Assembly: GCF_003003215.1 (NCBI RefSeq)
Contig: NZ_PVUF01000009.1
Coordinates: forward strand, 115,211 to 179,210
DNA: 64,000 nucleotides
DNA from: Tritonibacter scottomollicae
GTDB lineage: Bacteria; Pseudomonadota; Alphaproteobacteria; Rhodobacterales; Rhodobacteraceae
Direction: 5' to 3'
Of this stretch, positions 41,425 to 50,042 are shown in pieces. Each line of letters starts with the position of its first letter. The stretch's first letter is position 1. Made by a program: the position numbers and the translations under genes. The notes under the pieces were generated by a model. It saw nothing but the letters and a program-made list of their open reading frames with translations. It was not told where the DNA came from and ran no database searches.

Positions 41425-43353
41425 CTAAGCCCGCTTCTCGCCGATCTGCGCCACGCCCAGCACATCCAGCACCTTGGCCTCGATATGCTCTGCATTCATT
41501 GCAGCACTCGCGTACATGTCCGCGGGGCTGGACTGGTCGATGAAGGTGTCCGGCAGCACCATGGAGCGGTACTTCAGCCCGTCGTCAAACACGCCCTCGT
41601 CGGACAAGAGCTGCGCCACGTGAGAGCCAAAACCGCCCACAGCGCCTTCTTCGATGGTGATCAGCGCCTCGTGATCCGCGGCCAGCCCCAGGATCAGGTC
41701 GCGATCCAGCGGCTTGGCAAAGCGCGCATCGGCAATGGTGGGCGTGATGCCCTTGGCCGCGAGCGCTTCGGCGGCCTTTTTGACCTCGCCCAGACGGGTG
41801 CCGAAGGACAGTAGTGCGACGCGCGCGCCAGACTGGATCATCCGACCCTTGCCGACCTCTAGCACCTGCGGCTGTTCCGGCATCTCGACGCCTTCGCCCT
41901 CGCCTCGCGGATAGCGGAAGGCGATGGGACCATCGTCATGGGCGGCGGCGGTGGCGATCATATGCTTCAACTCGGCCTCGTCGGCGGCGGCCATCACCAC
42001 CATGCCGGGCAGGTTGGACATGAAACCAATGTCGAAAGATCCGGCATGGGTGGCGCCATCCGCCCCCACCAGGCCGGCGCGGTCGATGGCAAAGCGCACC
42101 GGCAGGCGCTGGATCGCCACATCATGCACCACCTGATCGTAACCACGCTGCAGGAAGGTGGAATAGAGCGCGCAGAACGGCTTCATCCCGCCTGCGGCCA
42201 GAGCGGCGGCAAAGGTGACGCCATGCTGTTCGGCGATCCCTACGTCAAAACAACGCGACGGGTAGCGTTCCGCCATCAGATTGAGGCCGGTGCCATCGGG
42301 CATCGCGGCGGTGACGGCGCAGATCTTGCTGTCATGCGCGGCCAGCTCCACCAGCGTGTTGCCAAAGACCGACGTGTAGGAGGGCGCGTTGGAGGGCGCT
42401 TTTTTCTGCTCGCCGGTCACCATGTCGAATTTTGCGGTGGCGTGCCCCTTGTCGCGGGCGATCTCGGCGGGACGATAGCCCTTGCCCTTCTTGGTGACCG
42501 CGTGGATCAGGATCGGCCCCGCCGCGCGCGCCTTCACGGTGCGCAGCACCGGCAGCAGCTGGTCCATGTCGTGGCCATCAATCGGCCCGATGTAGGAAAA
42601 GCCCAGAGATTCAAACAGGGTGCCGCCCATGGCCATGCCCTTCAGCATGTCCTTGGCGCGTTTCGCCCCTTCGCGGAACGGTTCCGGCAAGAAGGAGACC
42701 GCGCCCTTGGCCGCGGCTTTCAGGTCGTGAAACGGCGCCTCGGTATAAAGTCGGCTGAGGTAGGACGACAGCGCCCCCACCGGCGGTGCGATCGACATCT
42801 CGTTGTCGTTCAGGATCACGATCAACCGCTTGCCCAGATGGCCGGCGTTGTTCATCGCCTCGAATGCCATGCCGGCGCTCATCGCGCCATCGCCGATCAC
42901 CGCGATCGCATCCCCAAGGCCCTCTTCAGTGACACCGCCAAGGTCGCGCGCCACGGAAAACCCTAGCGCGGCGGAAATCGAGGTGGAGCTATGCGCCGCG
43001 CCAAACGGATCATAGGCACTCTCGGAGCGTTTGGTGAACCCGCTCAGACCATCTTTCATCCGCAGGGTGCGGATACGATCCCGCCGCCCGGTCAGGATCT
43101 TGTGCGGATAACACTGGTGCGAGACGTCCCAGATCACCTTGTCCTTGGGGGTGTCGAACACCGCGTGCAGCGCCACGGTCAGCTCCACCACCCCAAGCCC
43201 TGCGCCCAGATGGCCGCCGGTGACGGAGACCGCAGAGATGGTTTCCTGCCGCAGCTCATGGGCAACCTGCTCCAACTGCGCGTCAGTCAGCCGTTTCAGA
43301 TCCGCAGGTGATGCGATCTGGTCGAGGAGCGGGGTCTGTGGCCGGTCGGTCAT
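41425..43353 (-). CDS. dxs: 1-deoxy-D-xylulose-5-phosphate synthase
   Basis: First enzyme of the MEP isoprenoid pathway, 642 aa, full length. It condenses pyruvate and glyceraldehyde 3-phosphate using thiamine diphosphate. Seen: the TPP motif [18 protein letters not shown], the early [13 protein letters not shown], and the transketolase-type pyrimidine domain with [17 protein letters not shown]. It follows ispA by 24 bp on the minus strand, last in an operon with a deacetylase-like gene, xseB and ispA, so the pathway's first step and a prenyl synthase are made together. Confidence 0.98.
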   Translation of the reverse strand: MTDRPQTPLLDQIASPADLKRLTDAQLEQVAHELRQETISAVSVTGGHLGAGLGVVELTVALHAVFDTPKDKVIWDVSHQCYPHKILTGRRDRIRTLRMKDGLSGFTKRSESAYDPFGAAHSSTSISAALGFSVARDLGGVTEEGLGDAIAVIGDGAMSAGMAFEAMNNAGHLGKRLIVILNDNEMSIAPPVGALSSYLSRLYTEAPFHDLKAAAKGAVSFLPEPFREGAKRAKDMLKGMAMGGTLFESLGFSYIGPIDGHDMDQLLPVLRTVKARAAGPILIHAVTKKGKGYRPAEIARDKGHATAKFDMVTGEQKKAPSNAPSYTSVFGNTLVELAAHDSKICAVTAAMPDGTGLNLMAERYPSRCFDVGIAEQHGVTFAAALAAGGMKPFCALYSTFLQRGYDQVVHDVAIQRLPVRFAIDRAGLVGADGATHAGSFDIGFMSNLPGMVVMAAADEAELKHMIATAAAHDDGPIAFRYPRGEGEGVEMPEQPQVLEVGKGRMIQSGARVALLSFGTRLGEVKKAAEALAAKGITPTIADARFAKPLDRDLILGLAADHEALITIEEGAVGGFGSHVAQLLSDEGVFDDGLKYRSMVLPDTFIDQSSPADMYASAAMNAEHIEAKVLDVLGVAQIGEKRA

Positions 43354-43377
43354 ATGGGTCGTGGCTCCTGTGGCGCG

Positions 43378-44241
43378 TCAGCTATCGCGCGAGATAACGA
43401 AGCGGGCGGCGTCCTTCAAGGTCTCGCCTGCCGCACCATAGGGGGACAACGCCGTGCTGGCGAGCTGTGCAAGTTCCTGTGCGCGGCTCTTTGCGCCCTC
43501 CAGTCCCAGCAACGAGACAAAGGTCGCCTTGCCCGCGTCGGCGTCCTTGCGCACAGCCTTGCCGACCGTGGCGGCATCGCCCTCGATATCCAAGATGTCG
43601 TCGGCGATCTGAAAAGCCAGCCCCAGGGCCTGCGCATAGTGTCGCAGCGGCTCGGGGTCCGCCCCGGCCAGACGGGCGCCAGCGCAGGCGGACCATTCAA
43701 TCAGACAGCCGGTCTTGCGCGCCTGCAGAGTGGTGATCTGGTCGAGTGTCAGCGGTGTTGCCGCACTTTCGGCGGCGATATCCAGCATCTGGCCCGACAC
43801 CATGCCGTCCTTGCCCGCCGCCTGCGCAAGAGTGCGGATCAGCGGAAGAGCATGAGGTCCAACCTCATCCCGCGCCAACAATTCAAATGCAAATGTTTGC
43901 AGGCTGTCGCCCGCCAGCACGGCGGTGGCCTCGTCCCATTTGCGGTGCAGCGTGGGCTGGCCCCGGCGCAGGTCGTCATCATCCATGCTGGGCAGATCGT
44001 CATGCACCAGTGAATAGGCATGGATGCATTCGATCGCCAGCGCCGCCTCTAGTGCTGCGGCCTCCGGCACATCATGCAGACGCGCGCTTTCCAGCACCAG
44101 AAACCCGCGCAGCATCTTGCCGCCGCGCAGCGCATAAGCCATCGCCTCATGCAGCAAGTCCGCTTGCGGCAGACGCATGTCCATATGGGTGGAGATCTTC
44201 GCCTGCGCTTGCGAGAGCGCGGCGGCAAATCCTGCCGTCAT
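43378..44241 (-). CDS. ispA: Polyprenyl (farnesyl) diphosphate synthase
   Basis: Trans-isoprenyl diphosphate synthase, 287 aa. Seen: the first Asp-rich motif in LVHDDLPSMDDDDLRRG, GQMLDI, and the second Asp-rich motif AFQIADDILDIEGD. The residues before the first motif (ECIHAYS) fit farnesyl or geranylgeranyl synthase; the linkage to xseB favours farnesyl. It is preceded by xseB with a 6-bp gap. Confidence 0.94.
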   Translation of the reverse strand: MTAGFAAALSQAQAKISTHMDMRLPQADLLHEAMAYALRGGKMLRGFLVLESARLHDVPEAAALEAALAIECIHAYSLVHDDLPSMDDDDLRRGQPTLHRKWDEATAVLAGDSLQTFAFELLARDEVGPHALPLIRTLAQAAGKDGMVSGQMLDIAAESAATPLTLDQITTLQARKTGCLIEWSACAGARLAGADPEPLRHYAQALGLAFQIADDILDIEGDAATVGKAVRKDADAGKATFVSLLGLEGAKSRAQELAQLASTALSPYGAAGETLKDAARFVISRDS

Positions 44242-44247
44242 GCGCGC

Positions 44248-44493
44248 TTATCCCGCGTCGAGCGGCTGGGTGCCGGTGGGCTGGCCATTGGCGTCTAGGG
44301 TGATCGCGGCAACCTTCTCCTCAGCGCGCTTCAACTCGTCCTCGCAACGTTTCTTCAGTGCCGCCCCCCGCTCATAAAGCGCGATGGAGGCATCCAGCGC
44401 CACATCGCCGCGCTCCAGCTGATCGACGACGCGTTCCAGCTCCTGCATCGCCTGTTCAAAGCTCATTTCGGTGACGGGGGTCTCGGTAGTCAT
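44248..44493 (-). CDS. xseB: Exodeoxyribonuclease VII small subunit
   Basis: Small subunit of exonuclease VII, 81 aa, normal length. The family core SFEQAMQELERVVDQLERGDVALD is present, split here by a coiled-coil-type helix pair. It binds the XseA large subunit, which is not in this window. It overlaps the deacetylase-like gene by 4 bp and is 6 bp from ispA, an arrangement known in many proteobacteria. Confidence 0.96.
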   Translation of the reverse strand: MTTETPVTEMSFEQAMQELERVVDQLERGDVALDASIALYERGAALKKRCEDELKRAEEKVAAITLDANGQPTGTQPLDAG

Positions 44494-45416
44494 GTCGCGG
44501 CCTTTATCAGTTCTTCCACATGCGCCTTGGCGGCGTCGGTCAGCGCGTTCAGATCATATCCTCCCTCCAAAGTCGAGACGATACGACCCTGACACAGCTC
44601 TTGCGCAAGGCTGCACAGCTGCGCCGTCAACCAGCGGAAATCCTCGGTTTCCCACTGCAATTGCGCCAGTGGGTCGTCCTTGTGTGCGTCAAAGCCAGCC
44701 GACAGAATGATCAGCTCCGGCTTGAAGGCGCGCAGGCGGGGAAACACCTGCTCGGTGTAGAGGTCCCGCATATCAGCGCCGGTGCTTTCCGGCGGCAGGG
44801 GCAGGTTCATTACATTGCCATGCGCGCCATCTTCCTCCGGGTGGCCGGTACCGGGCCAGAGCGGCAATTGTTGCGAGGTGACGACCAGCGCGCGTTTCTC
44901 GTCCCACAGCAGATCCTGGGTGCCATTGCCGTGGTGGACATCGAAATCAACCACTGCGACGCGGCTCAGCCCGTGGTGGTCCAGCGCATGTTTCGCCGCC
45001 AGGGCTGCATTGCCAAACAAGCAGAAGCCCATCGGCGTGTCGGTTTCGGCATGATGCCCCGGCGGGCGAGTAGCGCAGAAGGCATTACCGACCTCACCGC
45101 CCAGCACCAGGTCCACCGCACGCACCGCGGCGCCCGCGGCACGAAAGGCGGCATCCAGCGACCCCGGCGACATCCACGTATCCGCATCAAGCTGCTTGCG
45201 CCCTTCGGCGGGCAGCTCCCGGCGCAGCTCGGCCAGATAGGATGCGGGATGCACGCGCAGGATGTCATCCTCCGCCGCCAACGGTGCGGTCACACGCTGC
45301 AGGTCGAGCCCCGCCAGCGCATGCAGCACATGTTCCAGCCGCGCCACCTGCTCCGGGTGGCCTTCGGGCGTTTCGTGAGACAGGCAATCCGCGTGGGTCA
45401 GCAATGCAGTGGTCAT
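44490..45416 (-). CDS. Histone deacetylase family protein
   Basis: Zinc amidohydrolase of 308 aa, like bacterial acetylpolyamine amidohydrolases and class II deacetylases. Seen: RPPGHHAETDTPMGFCLFG (tandem His), VVDFDVHHGNGTQD (zinc Asp-x-His) and SAGFDAHKDDPLA (second zinc Asp). The ATG at 45416 has GAGGAC upstream. It is first in the operon with xseB, ispA and dxs, overlapping xseB by 4 bp. The natural substrate is unknown. Confidence 0.94.
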   Translation of the reverse strand: MTTALLTHADCLSHETPEGHPEQVARLEHVLHALAGLDLQRVTAPLAAEDDILRVHPASYLAELRRELPAEGRKQLDADTWMSPGSLDAAFRAAGAAVRAVDLVLGGEVGNAFCATRPPGHHAETDTPMGFCLFGNAALAAKHALDHHGLSRVAVVDFDVHHGNGTQDLLWDEKRALVVTSQQLPLWPGTGHPEEDGAHGNVMNLPLPPESTGADMRDLYTEQVFPRLRAFKPELIILSAGFDAHKDDPLAQLQWETEDFRWLTAQLCSLAQELCQGRIVSTLEGGYDLNALTDAAKAHVEELIKAAT

Positions 45417-45540
45417 AGGCGTCCTCAAATGATTTGCAGCACGATCCCCGTTTGACCGGCGCAATTCAAGAGGGCCACCGTCAGTTCAGCGTCAGTCCGC
45501 ATGAGGCCTGATTACCACCGCCCCGCACAGCAGCCCCCAA

Positions 45541-45572
45541 AGAAAACAGTGGCCTGCGCGCATGAGCAGGCC
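45541..45572 (-). terminator. Terminator of petPR
   Basis: Minus strand: GGCCTGC, 8-nt loop, GCAGGCC, then ACTGTTTTCT. It lies 53 bp after the petR stop. The rest of the petR-deacetylase gap (45417-45624) shows no gene. Confidence 0.55.
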
Positions 45573-45624
45573 GGGCGTTGAGGTGCCCCAACAGCGGAGA
45601 CGACTGCCTCGATGTCGCGAAACT

Positions 45625-46326
45625 TCAGTCCGGGGCCAACATGTAGCCCGCACCGCGCACGGTTTGCAGGTATTGCGGCTGTTTTGGATTGGGCTCGATC
45701 TTGCGGCGTAGGCGGGTGATCTGCACGTCAACCGCGCGCTCCTGTGCCTGACCACGGTCGCGGCCCAGATCCTCCACCAGCTTGGCCCTACTGACAGGCT
45801 CTCCCGGCTGGGCGGAAAAGATCTTCATCAGCTGTATCTCGGTCGAGGTCAGGCGGATCAGATCCTCGCCCTGCCACATTTCGCCCCGGTCGATGTCATA
45901 GCGAATGGCCCCCAGTTGCAGGAATTTCGGCGTCACCTCTTCCGGCTGGTTCTCCGGCATCCGCCGCAGGATCGCATTGATCCGCAACAACAGCTCCTTG
46001 GGCTCGAACGGCTTTGGCAGGTAGTCATCCGCTCCGACCTCCAGCCCCTTGATGCGGTCGTCTGTCTCGCCCCGCGCGGTCAGCAACAGGATCGGCGTCA
46101 CCATGGTTTCGCGCAGCGATGCGGTCAGCGACAGGCCATCCTCCCCCGGCATCATCACGTCAAGCACGATGAGGTCGAAATCCAGCCCCGACAGAACCCG
46201 TCGCGCATGGGCGGCATCGCGTGCGGCGGTGACCAGGAACCCGGCCCGCATCAGGAACTTCTTCAACAGGTCGCGGATGCGTTCGTCATCGTCGACGATC
46301 AGCAGATGCGCATCAGGGGTGCTCAT
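45625..46326 (-). CDS. petR: OmpR-family response regulator (PetR-like)
   Basis: Two-component response regulator, 233 aa. Receiver domain at residues about 7-120 with the acceptor Asp in VLDVMMPGEDG, TAR at the switch Thr and KPFEPKELLLR; winged-helix output domain at the C-terminus (DVQITRLRRKIEP, TVRGAGYML). It overlaps a MarR-type gene by 4 bp, the same pair as petP-petR of Rhodobacter capsulatus, where it precedes petABC. Here petABC is 11 kb away. No histidine kinase gene is adjacent. Confidence 0.88.
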   Translation of the reverse strand: MSTPDAHLLIVDDDERIRDLLKKFLMRAGFLVTAARDAAHARRVLSGLDFDLIVLDVMMPGEDGLSLTASLRETMVTPILLLTARGETDDRIKGLEVGADDYLPKPFEPKELLLRINAILRRMPENQPEEVTPKFLQLGAIRYDIDRGEMWQGEDLIRLTSTEIQLMKIFSAQPGEPVSRAKLVEDLGRDRGQAQERAVDVQITRLRRKIEPNPKQPQYLQTVRGAGYMLAPD

Positions 46327-46835
46327 TGCGGTTTCTCGCGCATTTCAACATAGGCCCGGCGCATATCGGCATCCATCATGGCTTCCAGTACTTTCTTGAA
46401 TCCCTGCACGGCCTCTGGCCCGGCCTGCTTGTAAGCGGAACGCATGCGGATGCGCTGAGCATCAGACAGACGCTGCTCCAGCTCCTGCCCCTGCTCGGTG
46501 AGGTAGAGATTGCGCTCGCGCTTGTCGAGCGTGCCAACCCGACTGTCCACCAGCCCATCCTCGACCAGGGCCCGCAGCACGCGGTTCAGCGATTGCTTGG
46601 TCACACCGAGAATGCTCAGCAGATTGTTGACCGTGGTACCAGGAGAGCGGCTGATGAAGTGCAACGCCCGATGGTGTGCACGTCCATAGGCCAGCTCAGC
46701 AAGAATACGATCAGGATCGGCCGTAAAGCCCCGATAGGCAAAGAACATCGCCTCAATCCCTTGGCGCAGCTGCTCATCGGTCAGAAAAAGCAGGCTCTCG
46801 CCACCAAATCCCGACCCGGACCGCCCGTCAGACAT
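46323..46835 (-). CDS. petP: MarR-family regulator (PetP-like)
   Basis: Winged-helix regulator of 170 aa. The core runs RALHFISRSPGTTVNNLLSIL, TKQSLNRVLRALVEDGLVDS and DKRERNLYLTEQG, the MarR helix and wing. AAGGAGGGG precedes the ATG. It overlaps petR by 4 bp, as in Rhodobacter capsulatus petPR. The divergent gap to ilvE carries a dyad inside its likely promoter (46868-46886), so autorepression is plausible. No redox cysteines are seen. Confidence 0.88.
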   Translation of the reverse strand: MSDGRSGSGFGGESLLFLTDEQLRQGIEAMFFAYRGFTADPDRILAELAYGRAHHRALHFISRSPGTTVNNLLSILGVTKQSLNRVLRALVEDGLVDSRVGTLDKRERNLYLTEQGQELEQRLSDAQRIRMRSAYKQAGPEAVQGFKKVLEAMMDADMRRAYVEMREKPQ

Positions 46836-46867
46836 CTTTGCCCCTCCTTCGTTTTGCAGGCCAGTTT

Positions 46868-46908
46868 ATGTCAGCATTGTTGACATTCCAAGACCCGAGA
46901 TGTATCGA
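46868..46908. promoter_or_regulatory. Divergent petP/ilvE promoter with 6-bp-arm dyad
   Basis: ATGTCA-GCATTGT-TGACAT (46868-46886) overlaps the -35 of a plus-strand promoter, TTGACA (46880-46885), 17 bp, TATCGA (46903-46908), and fills the spacer of a minus-strand candidate, TTGGAA, 17 bp, TAAACT. A related dyad precedes gltD. Confidence 0.5.
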
Positions 46909-46920
46909 GTTGCCGGTTTG

Positions 46921-46956
46921 GCGCAATTATGTGAACGCGTTCACGGTAACTTGCGC
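46921..46956. promoter_or_regulatory. Nested palindrome in the ilvE leader
   Basis: A perfect 14-bp palindrome GTGAACGCGTTCAC (46931-46944) flanked by GCGCAA (46921-46926) and TTGCGC (46951-46956). The central AACGCGTT is of the LacI-family operator type. It lies between the putative -10 and the ilvE ATG. Confidence 0.45.
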
Positions 46957-46995
46957 AAGAAGTGAAAATGCTACGGCGCTGAAAAGGAATGTGGA

Positions 46996-47862
46996 ATGGC
47001 TGGATATGATGACCGCGACGGTCTGATCTGGATGGATGGCGAACTGGTGAACTGGCGCGACGCCAAGGTCCATGTGCTGACCCATGCAATGCATTATGCC
47101 TCTTCCGTGTTCGAGGGTGAGCGCGCCTACAATGGCAAGATCTTCAAAAGCCGCGAACATTCCGCACGCCTGATCGCCTCGGCCGAGGCGCTGGACATGC
47201 CGATGCCCTATTCGGTGGATGACATCGAAAAGGCCAAGGAAGAGACGCTGAAAGCGTCCGGCCTGACGGACGCCTATGTGCGCGCCGTGGTCTGGCGTGG
47301 CTCAGGCGAAGACATGGGCGTGGCGTCCGCAAAGAACCCCGTACGCATGGCGGTCGCGGTCTGGGGCTGGGGCGCCTACTATGGTGACGCCAAGATGCAG
47401 GGTGCAAAGCTCGACATCGCCGAATTCAAACGCCCGTCGCCGGAAACCATTCCCGTGCATGCAAAGGCGGCGGGTCTCTACATGATCTGCACCATCTCCA
47501 AGCACAAGGCGGAGGCCAAGGGCTGTTCCGACGCTCTGTTCATGGATTATCGTGGCTATGTGGCCGAGGCGACCGGCGCCAATATCTTCTTCGTCAAGGA
47601 TGGCGAAGTGCACACGCCGAAACCCGATTGCTTCCTCAACGGCATCACCCGCCAGACCGTGATCCAGATGCTGAAGGATCGCGGGATCACCGTGCATGAG
47701 CGCCACATCATGCCAGAGGAAATGGACGGGTTCGAACAGTGCTGGCTCACCGGGACTGCTGCCGAGGTGACTCCTGTGGGCGAGATCGGCCCCTACACTT
47801 TCGAGGTGGGCGCAATGACCCGGGAAATTTCCGAAGCCTACGAGACGCTGGTCCGCAGCTGA
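46996..47862 (+). CDS. ilvE: Branched-chain amino acid aminotransferase
   Basis: PLP-dependent class IV aminotransferase, 288 aa, that transfers amino groups between glutamate and branched-chain 2-oxo acids. Seen: VLTHAMHYASSVFEGERAY, the PLP lysine in VHAKAAGLYM, EATGANIFFVKDG and the LTGTAAEVTPVG block. AAGGAA precedes the ATG. It is divergent from petP with two operator-like dyads in the gap, and followed by a strong terminator. Confidence 0.96.
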   Translation: MAGYDDRDGLIWMDGELVNWRDAKVHVLTHAMHYASSVFEGERAYNGKIFKSREHSARLIASAEALDMPMPYSVDDIEKAKEETLKASGLTDAYVRAVVWRGSGEDMGVASAKNPVRMAVAVWGWGAYYGDAKMQGAKLDIAEFKRPSPETIPVHAKAAGLYMICTISKHKAEAKGCSDALFMDYRGYVAEATGANIFFVKDGEVHTPKPDCFLNGITRQTVIQMLKDRGITVHERHIMPEEMDGFEQCWLTGTAAEVTPVGEIGPYTFEVGAMTREISEAYETLVRS

Positions 47863-47885
47863 TCCGCCGTCTGTAGTAAAGCGGC

Positions 47886-47916
47886 AAAAGCGCGGAGCTC
47901 ACGCCCCGCGCTTTTT
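47886..47916 (+). terminator. Terminator of ilvE
   Basis: AAAAGCGCGG, loop, CCGCGC and five T, 24 bp after the ilvE stop. Confidence 0.8.
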
Positions 47917-47957
47917 CTGTTTGAGCACCTGCGGTGCCGCCGGGCGCTTGCTGCACC

Positions 47958-48034
47958 TTCATCTTTTCACAAATATCTCGGAGCGCGAGGCAGAGCCTCG
48001 CCCCCCTTAAATTGATCCTGTGCGCCGCAGGCGC
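47958..48034 (-). repeat. Dispersed intergenic element, copy 2 (inverted)
   Basis: Read on the minus strand: hairpins GCGCC-TGC-GGCGC (48022-48034) and GCGAGGC-TCT-GCCTCGC (47985-48001), then a tail CCGAGATATTTGTGAAAAGATGAA (47958-47981, two parts). Layout and tail match copy 1 at 22714-22778 with about three differences in the tail. It lies between the convergent ilvE and ohr genes. Confidence 0.6.
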
Positions 48035-48043
48035 TCCGCGGGA

Positions 48044-48472
48044 TCAGGCGATTTCGGTGGTGACGTCGACGTTGCCGCGCACCGAGTTGGAATAGGGGCA
48101 GATCTTGTGACCAGCCTCGGTGAGGCGCTCCGCCGCGTCCTTGTCCATCCCCGGCAGGGTCACCTTCAGATGTACGGTCAGGCCAAAGCCGCCCGCCTCG
48201 CGTGGGCCGATGCCAACAGCGGTCTCCACCGCAACGTCATCGGGTACCTTCGCCAGGCTATCATCCTGCGTGGTCGCAAATTTCATCGCGCCGATGTAGC
48301 AGGCGGAATAGCCGGCCGCAAATAGCTGCTCGGGGTTGTAGCCCTTCCCGTCACCGCCCATTTCGGTCGGCGGGGCGAGATCGAGAACAAGGTCGGTTCC
48401 GGCCACTTTGGCCTGGCCATCACGGCCTCCGGTGGCGGATCCATGGGCGGTGTAGACGGGGGATACGGACAT
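48044..48472 (-). CDS. ohr: Organic hydroperoxide resistance protein Ohr
   Basis: Thiol peroxidase that reduces organic hydroperoxides, 142 aa, of the Ohr/OsmC family. The redox pair is Cys58 (GYSACYIGAM) and Cys125 (KICPYSNSVRG). The ATG at 48472 is favoured by AGGAG seven bases upstream; a TTG two codons earlier gives no advantage. It is divergent from a MarR-type gene that fits OhrR. The likely promoter has TATAAT at 48497-48502. Confidence 0.95.
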   Translation of the reverse strand: MSVSPVYTAHGSATGGRDGQAKVAGTDLVLDLAPPTEMGGDGKGYNPEQLFAAGYSACYIGAMKFATTQDDSLAKVPDDVAVETAVGIGPREAGGFGLTVHLKVTLPGMDKDAAERLTEAGHKICPYSNSVRGNVDVTTEIA

Positions 48473-48486
48473 TTCCAACTCCTGTT

Positions 48487-48513
48487 ATCGTGGACGATTA
48501 TATCGCGTACGAT
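48487..48513. promoter_or_regulatory. Candidate OhrR operator at the ohr promoter
   Basis: ATCG-N4-CGAT occurs twice (48487-48498 and 48502-48513), 15 bp apart, overlapping a perfect -10 (TATAAT, minus strand, 48497-48502). Position fits peroxide-controlled repression of ohr and possibly ohrR. Confidence 0.45.
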
Positions 48514-48581
48514 CAATATGGTTACTGTCGACGCGAATTCAACCGCTTGCGATCAGATCGCGCGAGATCTAAATTCTCCTC

Positions 48582-49013
48582 ATGGATCGACCTCTGCAAA
48601 TCGACGAGCTTCTGTGCTTCTCCGTCTATTCGGTGAACCATGCGATCTCGCGCCTCTATCGCCCGCTGCTGGCCCCTCTGGGGCTGACCTATCCGCAATA
48701 CCTAGTGCTGGTGGCGCTCTGGGACAGGGACAAGCGACGGGTGAATGATCTGGGGACCGAGCTGCAGTTGGACACAAACACCCTGACCCCGCTCCTGAAG
48801 CGGATGGAGGCGGCCGAGCTGCTGACCCGCAAAAGAAACCCCGAGGATGAGCGCAGCCTGATCGTCGCCCTCACAGACAAAGGTCGCAACCTGCAGGACA
48901 AGGCAGGTGAGGTGACCTCCTGCGTGCTGGAGGCGATGGGCGGCGATATCGAGGAACTGTCCGCCCTGCGTGACAGGCTGAATGCCCTGAGGCACAAGCT
49001 GGAACAGCAATAA
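48582..49013 (+). CDS. ohrR: OhrR-type MarR-family regulator
   Basis: Peroxide-sensing repressor, 143 aa. The single N-terminal Cys (Cys12, in DELLCFSVYS) fits the reactive cysteine of OhrR. The DNA-binding helices TLTPLLKRMEAAEL and the wing NPEDERSLIVALTDKG are MarR-like. It is divergent from ohr, the usual layout. CTCCT lies just before the start on this strand but reads as GAGG only on the other, so the ribosome binding site is weak. Confidence 0.92.
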   Translation: MDRPLQIDELLCFSVYSVNHAISRLYRPLLAPLGLTYPQYLVLVALWDRDKRRVNDLGTELQLDTNTLTPLLKRMEAAELLTRKRNPEDERSLIVALTDKGRNLQDKAGEVTSCVLEAMGGDIEELSALRDRLNALRHKLEQQ

Positions 49014-49019
49014 ACCTGC

Positions 49020-49961
49020 TCAGCCCCCCTTGGGGTCGGTCAGCGGCTTAGCCTTGCCGCGATCCAGCCCGAGACGGCTTTCGCGCCAGATCACGATGCC
49101 ATTGGCGGTAACAACCAACGCTGCCCCGGCCAACACGACCAGTGAGGGCCACTCGGCAAACCAAACGTAGCCGATCACCAATGCAAACAGCATCGAGACA
49201 TAGTCGTAAGGTGCCAACAGCGATGCCGGCGCAAAGCGGTAGGACGAAGTGATCAGGATCTGCGCGATCGCCCCGATAAAACCTGTACTGATCAGCAGCA
49301 ACAGTAGCGGCGTATCTGGAACCACCCAGCCAAACGGCAAAGTCAGCAATGATAGAAACGATGCGGTTATCGAAAAGTAGAATACGATCGCCGCTGTTTC
49401 CTCACTCTGCACCATTTTGCGAATATGGATCTGCACGAACCCGCGCAAGGCCGCAGCAGCCAGCACCAGGATCGCGCCAACAAATGCCGTGTCCTGTATC
49501 ACCTCGGAACTGCCCAGGCGCGGCGACAACATGATGACAACGCCAACCAACCCTATGGCCACCGCGCTGATACGGATGACGCGAATACGCTCTCCCAAGA
49601 AAAGGGCCGCCAGAATGAGCGTGAAAATCGGCGTCACATAGCCAAGGGCCGTCACTTCGGGGAGCGGCAGCAGCGACAAGGCCGCAAAATTTAACCCCAT
49701 CGCTGACGTACCAACAACGCCGCGCCAGAAATGCAGCATCGGGCTTTTTGTGCGTAAGCCCTTGGGCAGATCCCCCCGCAGCGCCAGCCAGACCAGAATC
49801 ACCGGCAGGACAAAGAATGACCGAAAGAACACCGCCTGCCCCGTCGGCACCGTTTGGGTGATTTCCTTGATCAGGCCGGACATGATCGTGAAGAGGCCGA
49901 TGGCCGTCACTTTAAGAATGATCGCCAGCAAAGGTCGATGCGATGTTAAGCTTTTTGCCAT
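49020..49961 (-). CDS. DMT family transporter (EamA)
   Basis: Ten-segment membrane transporter with two EamA repeats, 313 aa. It resembles the EamA proteins of roseobacters with unknown substrate. The ATG at 49961 has a weak AGGGTC before it. It is convergent with ohrR (6 bp between stops). No neighbour suggests a substrate. Conserved GTSAMGLNFAALSLLPLPEVTA marks the loop of the first repeat. Confidence 0.88.
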   Translation of the reverse strand: MAKSLTSHRPLLAIILKVTAIGLFTIMSGLIKEITQTVPTGQAVFFRSFFVLPVILVWLALRGDLPKGLRTKSPMLHFWRGVVGTSAMGLNFAALSLLPLPEVTALGYVTPIFTLILAALFLGERIRVIRISAVAIGLVGVVIMLSPRLGSSEVIQDTAFVGAILVLAAAALRGFVQIHIRKMVQSEETAAIVFYFSITASFLSLLTLPFGWVVPDTPLLLLLISTGFIGAIAQILITSSYRFAPASLLAPYDYVSMLFALVIGYVWFAEWPSLVVLAGAALVVTANGIVIWRESRLGLDRGKAKPLTDPKGG

Positions 49962-50042
49962 GCGCGGACCCTGCGCGCTTGGCCTGTGATTGGCAAGCAC
50001 GCAGGGCTGGATTGGTACATTATAGTGTGCGCCTGGCAAACC

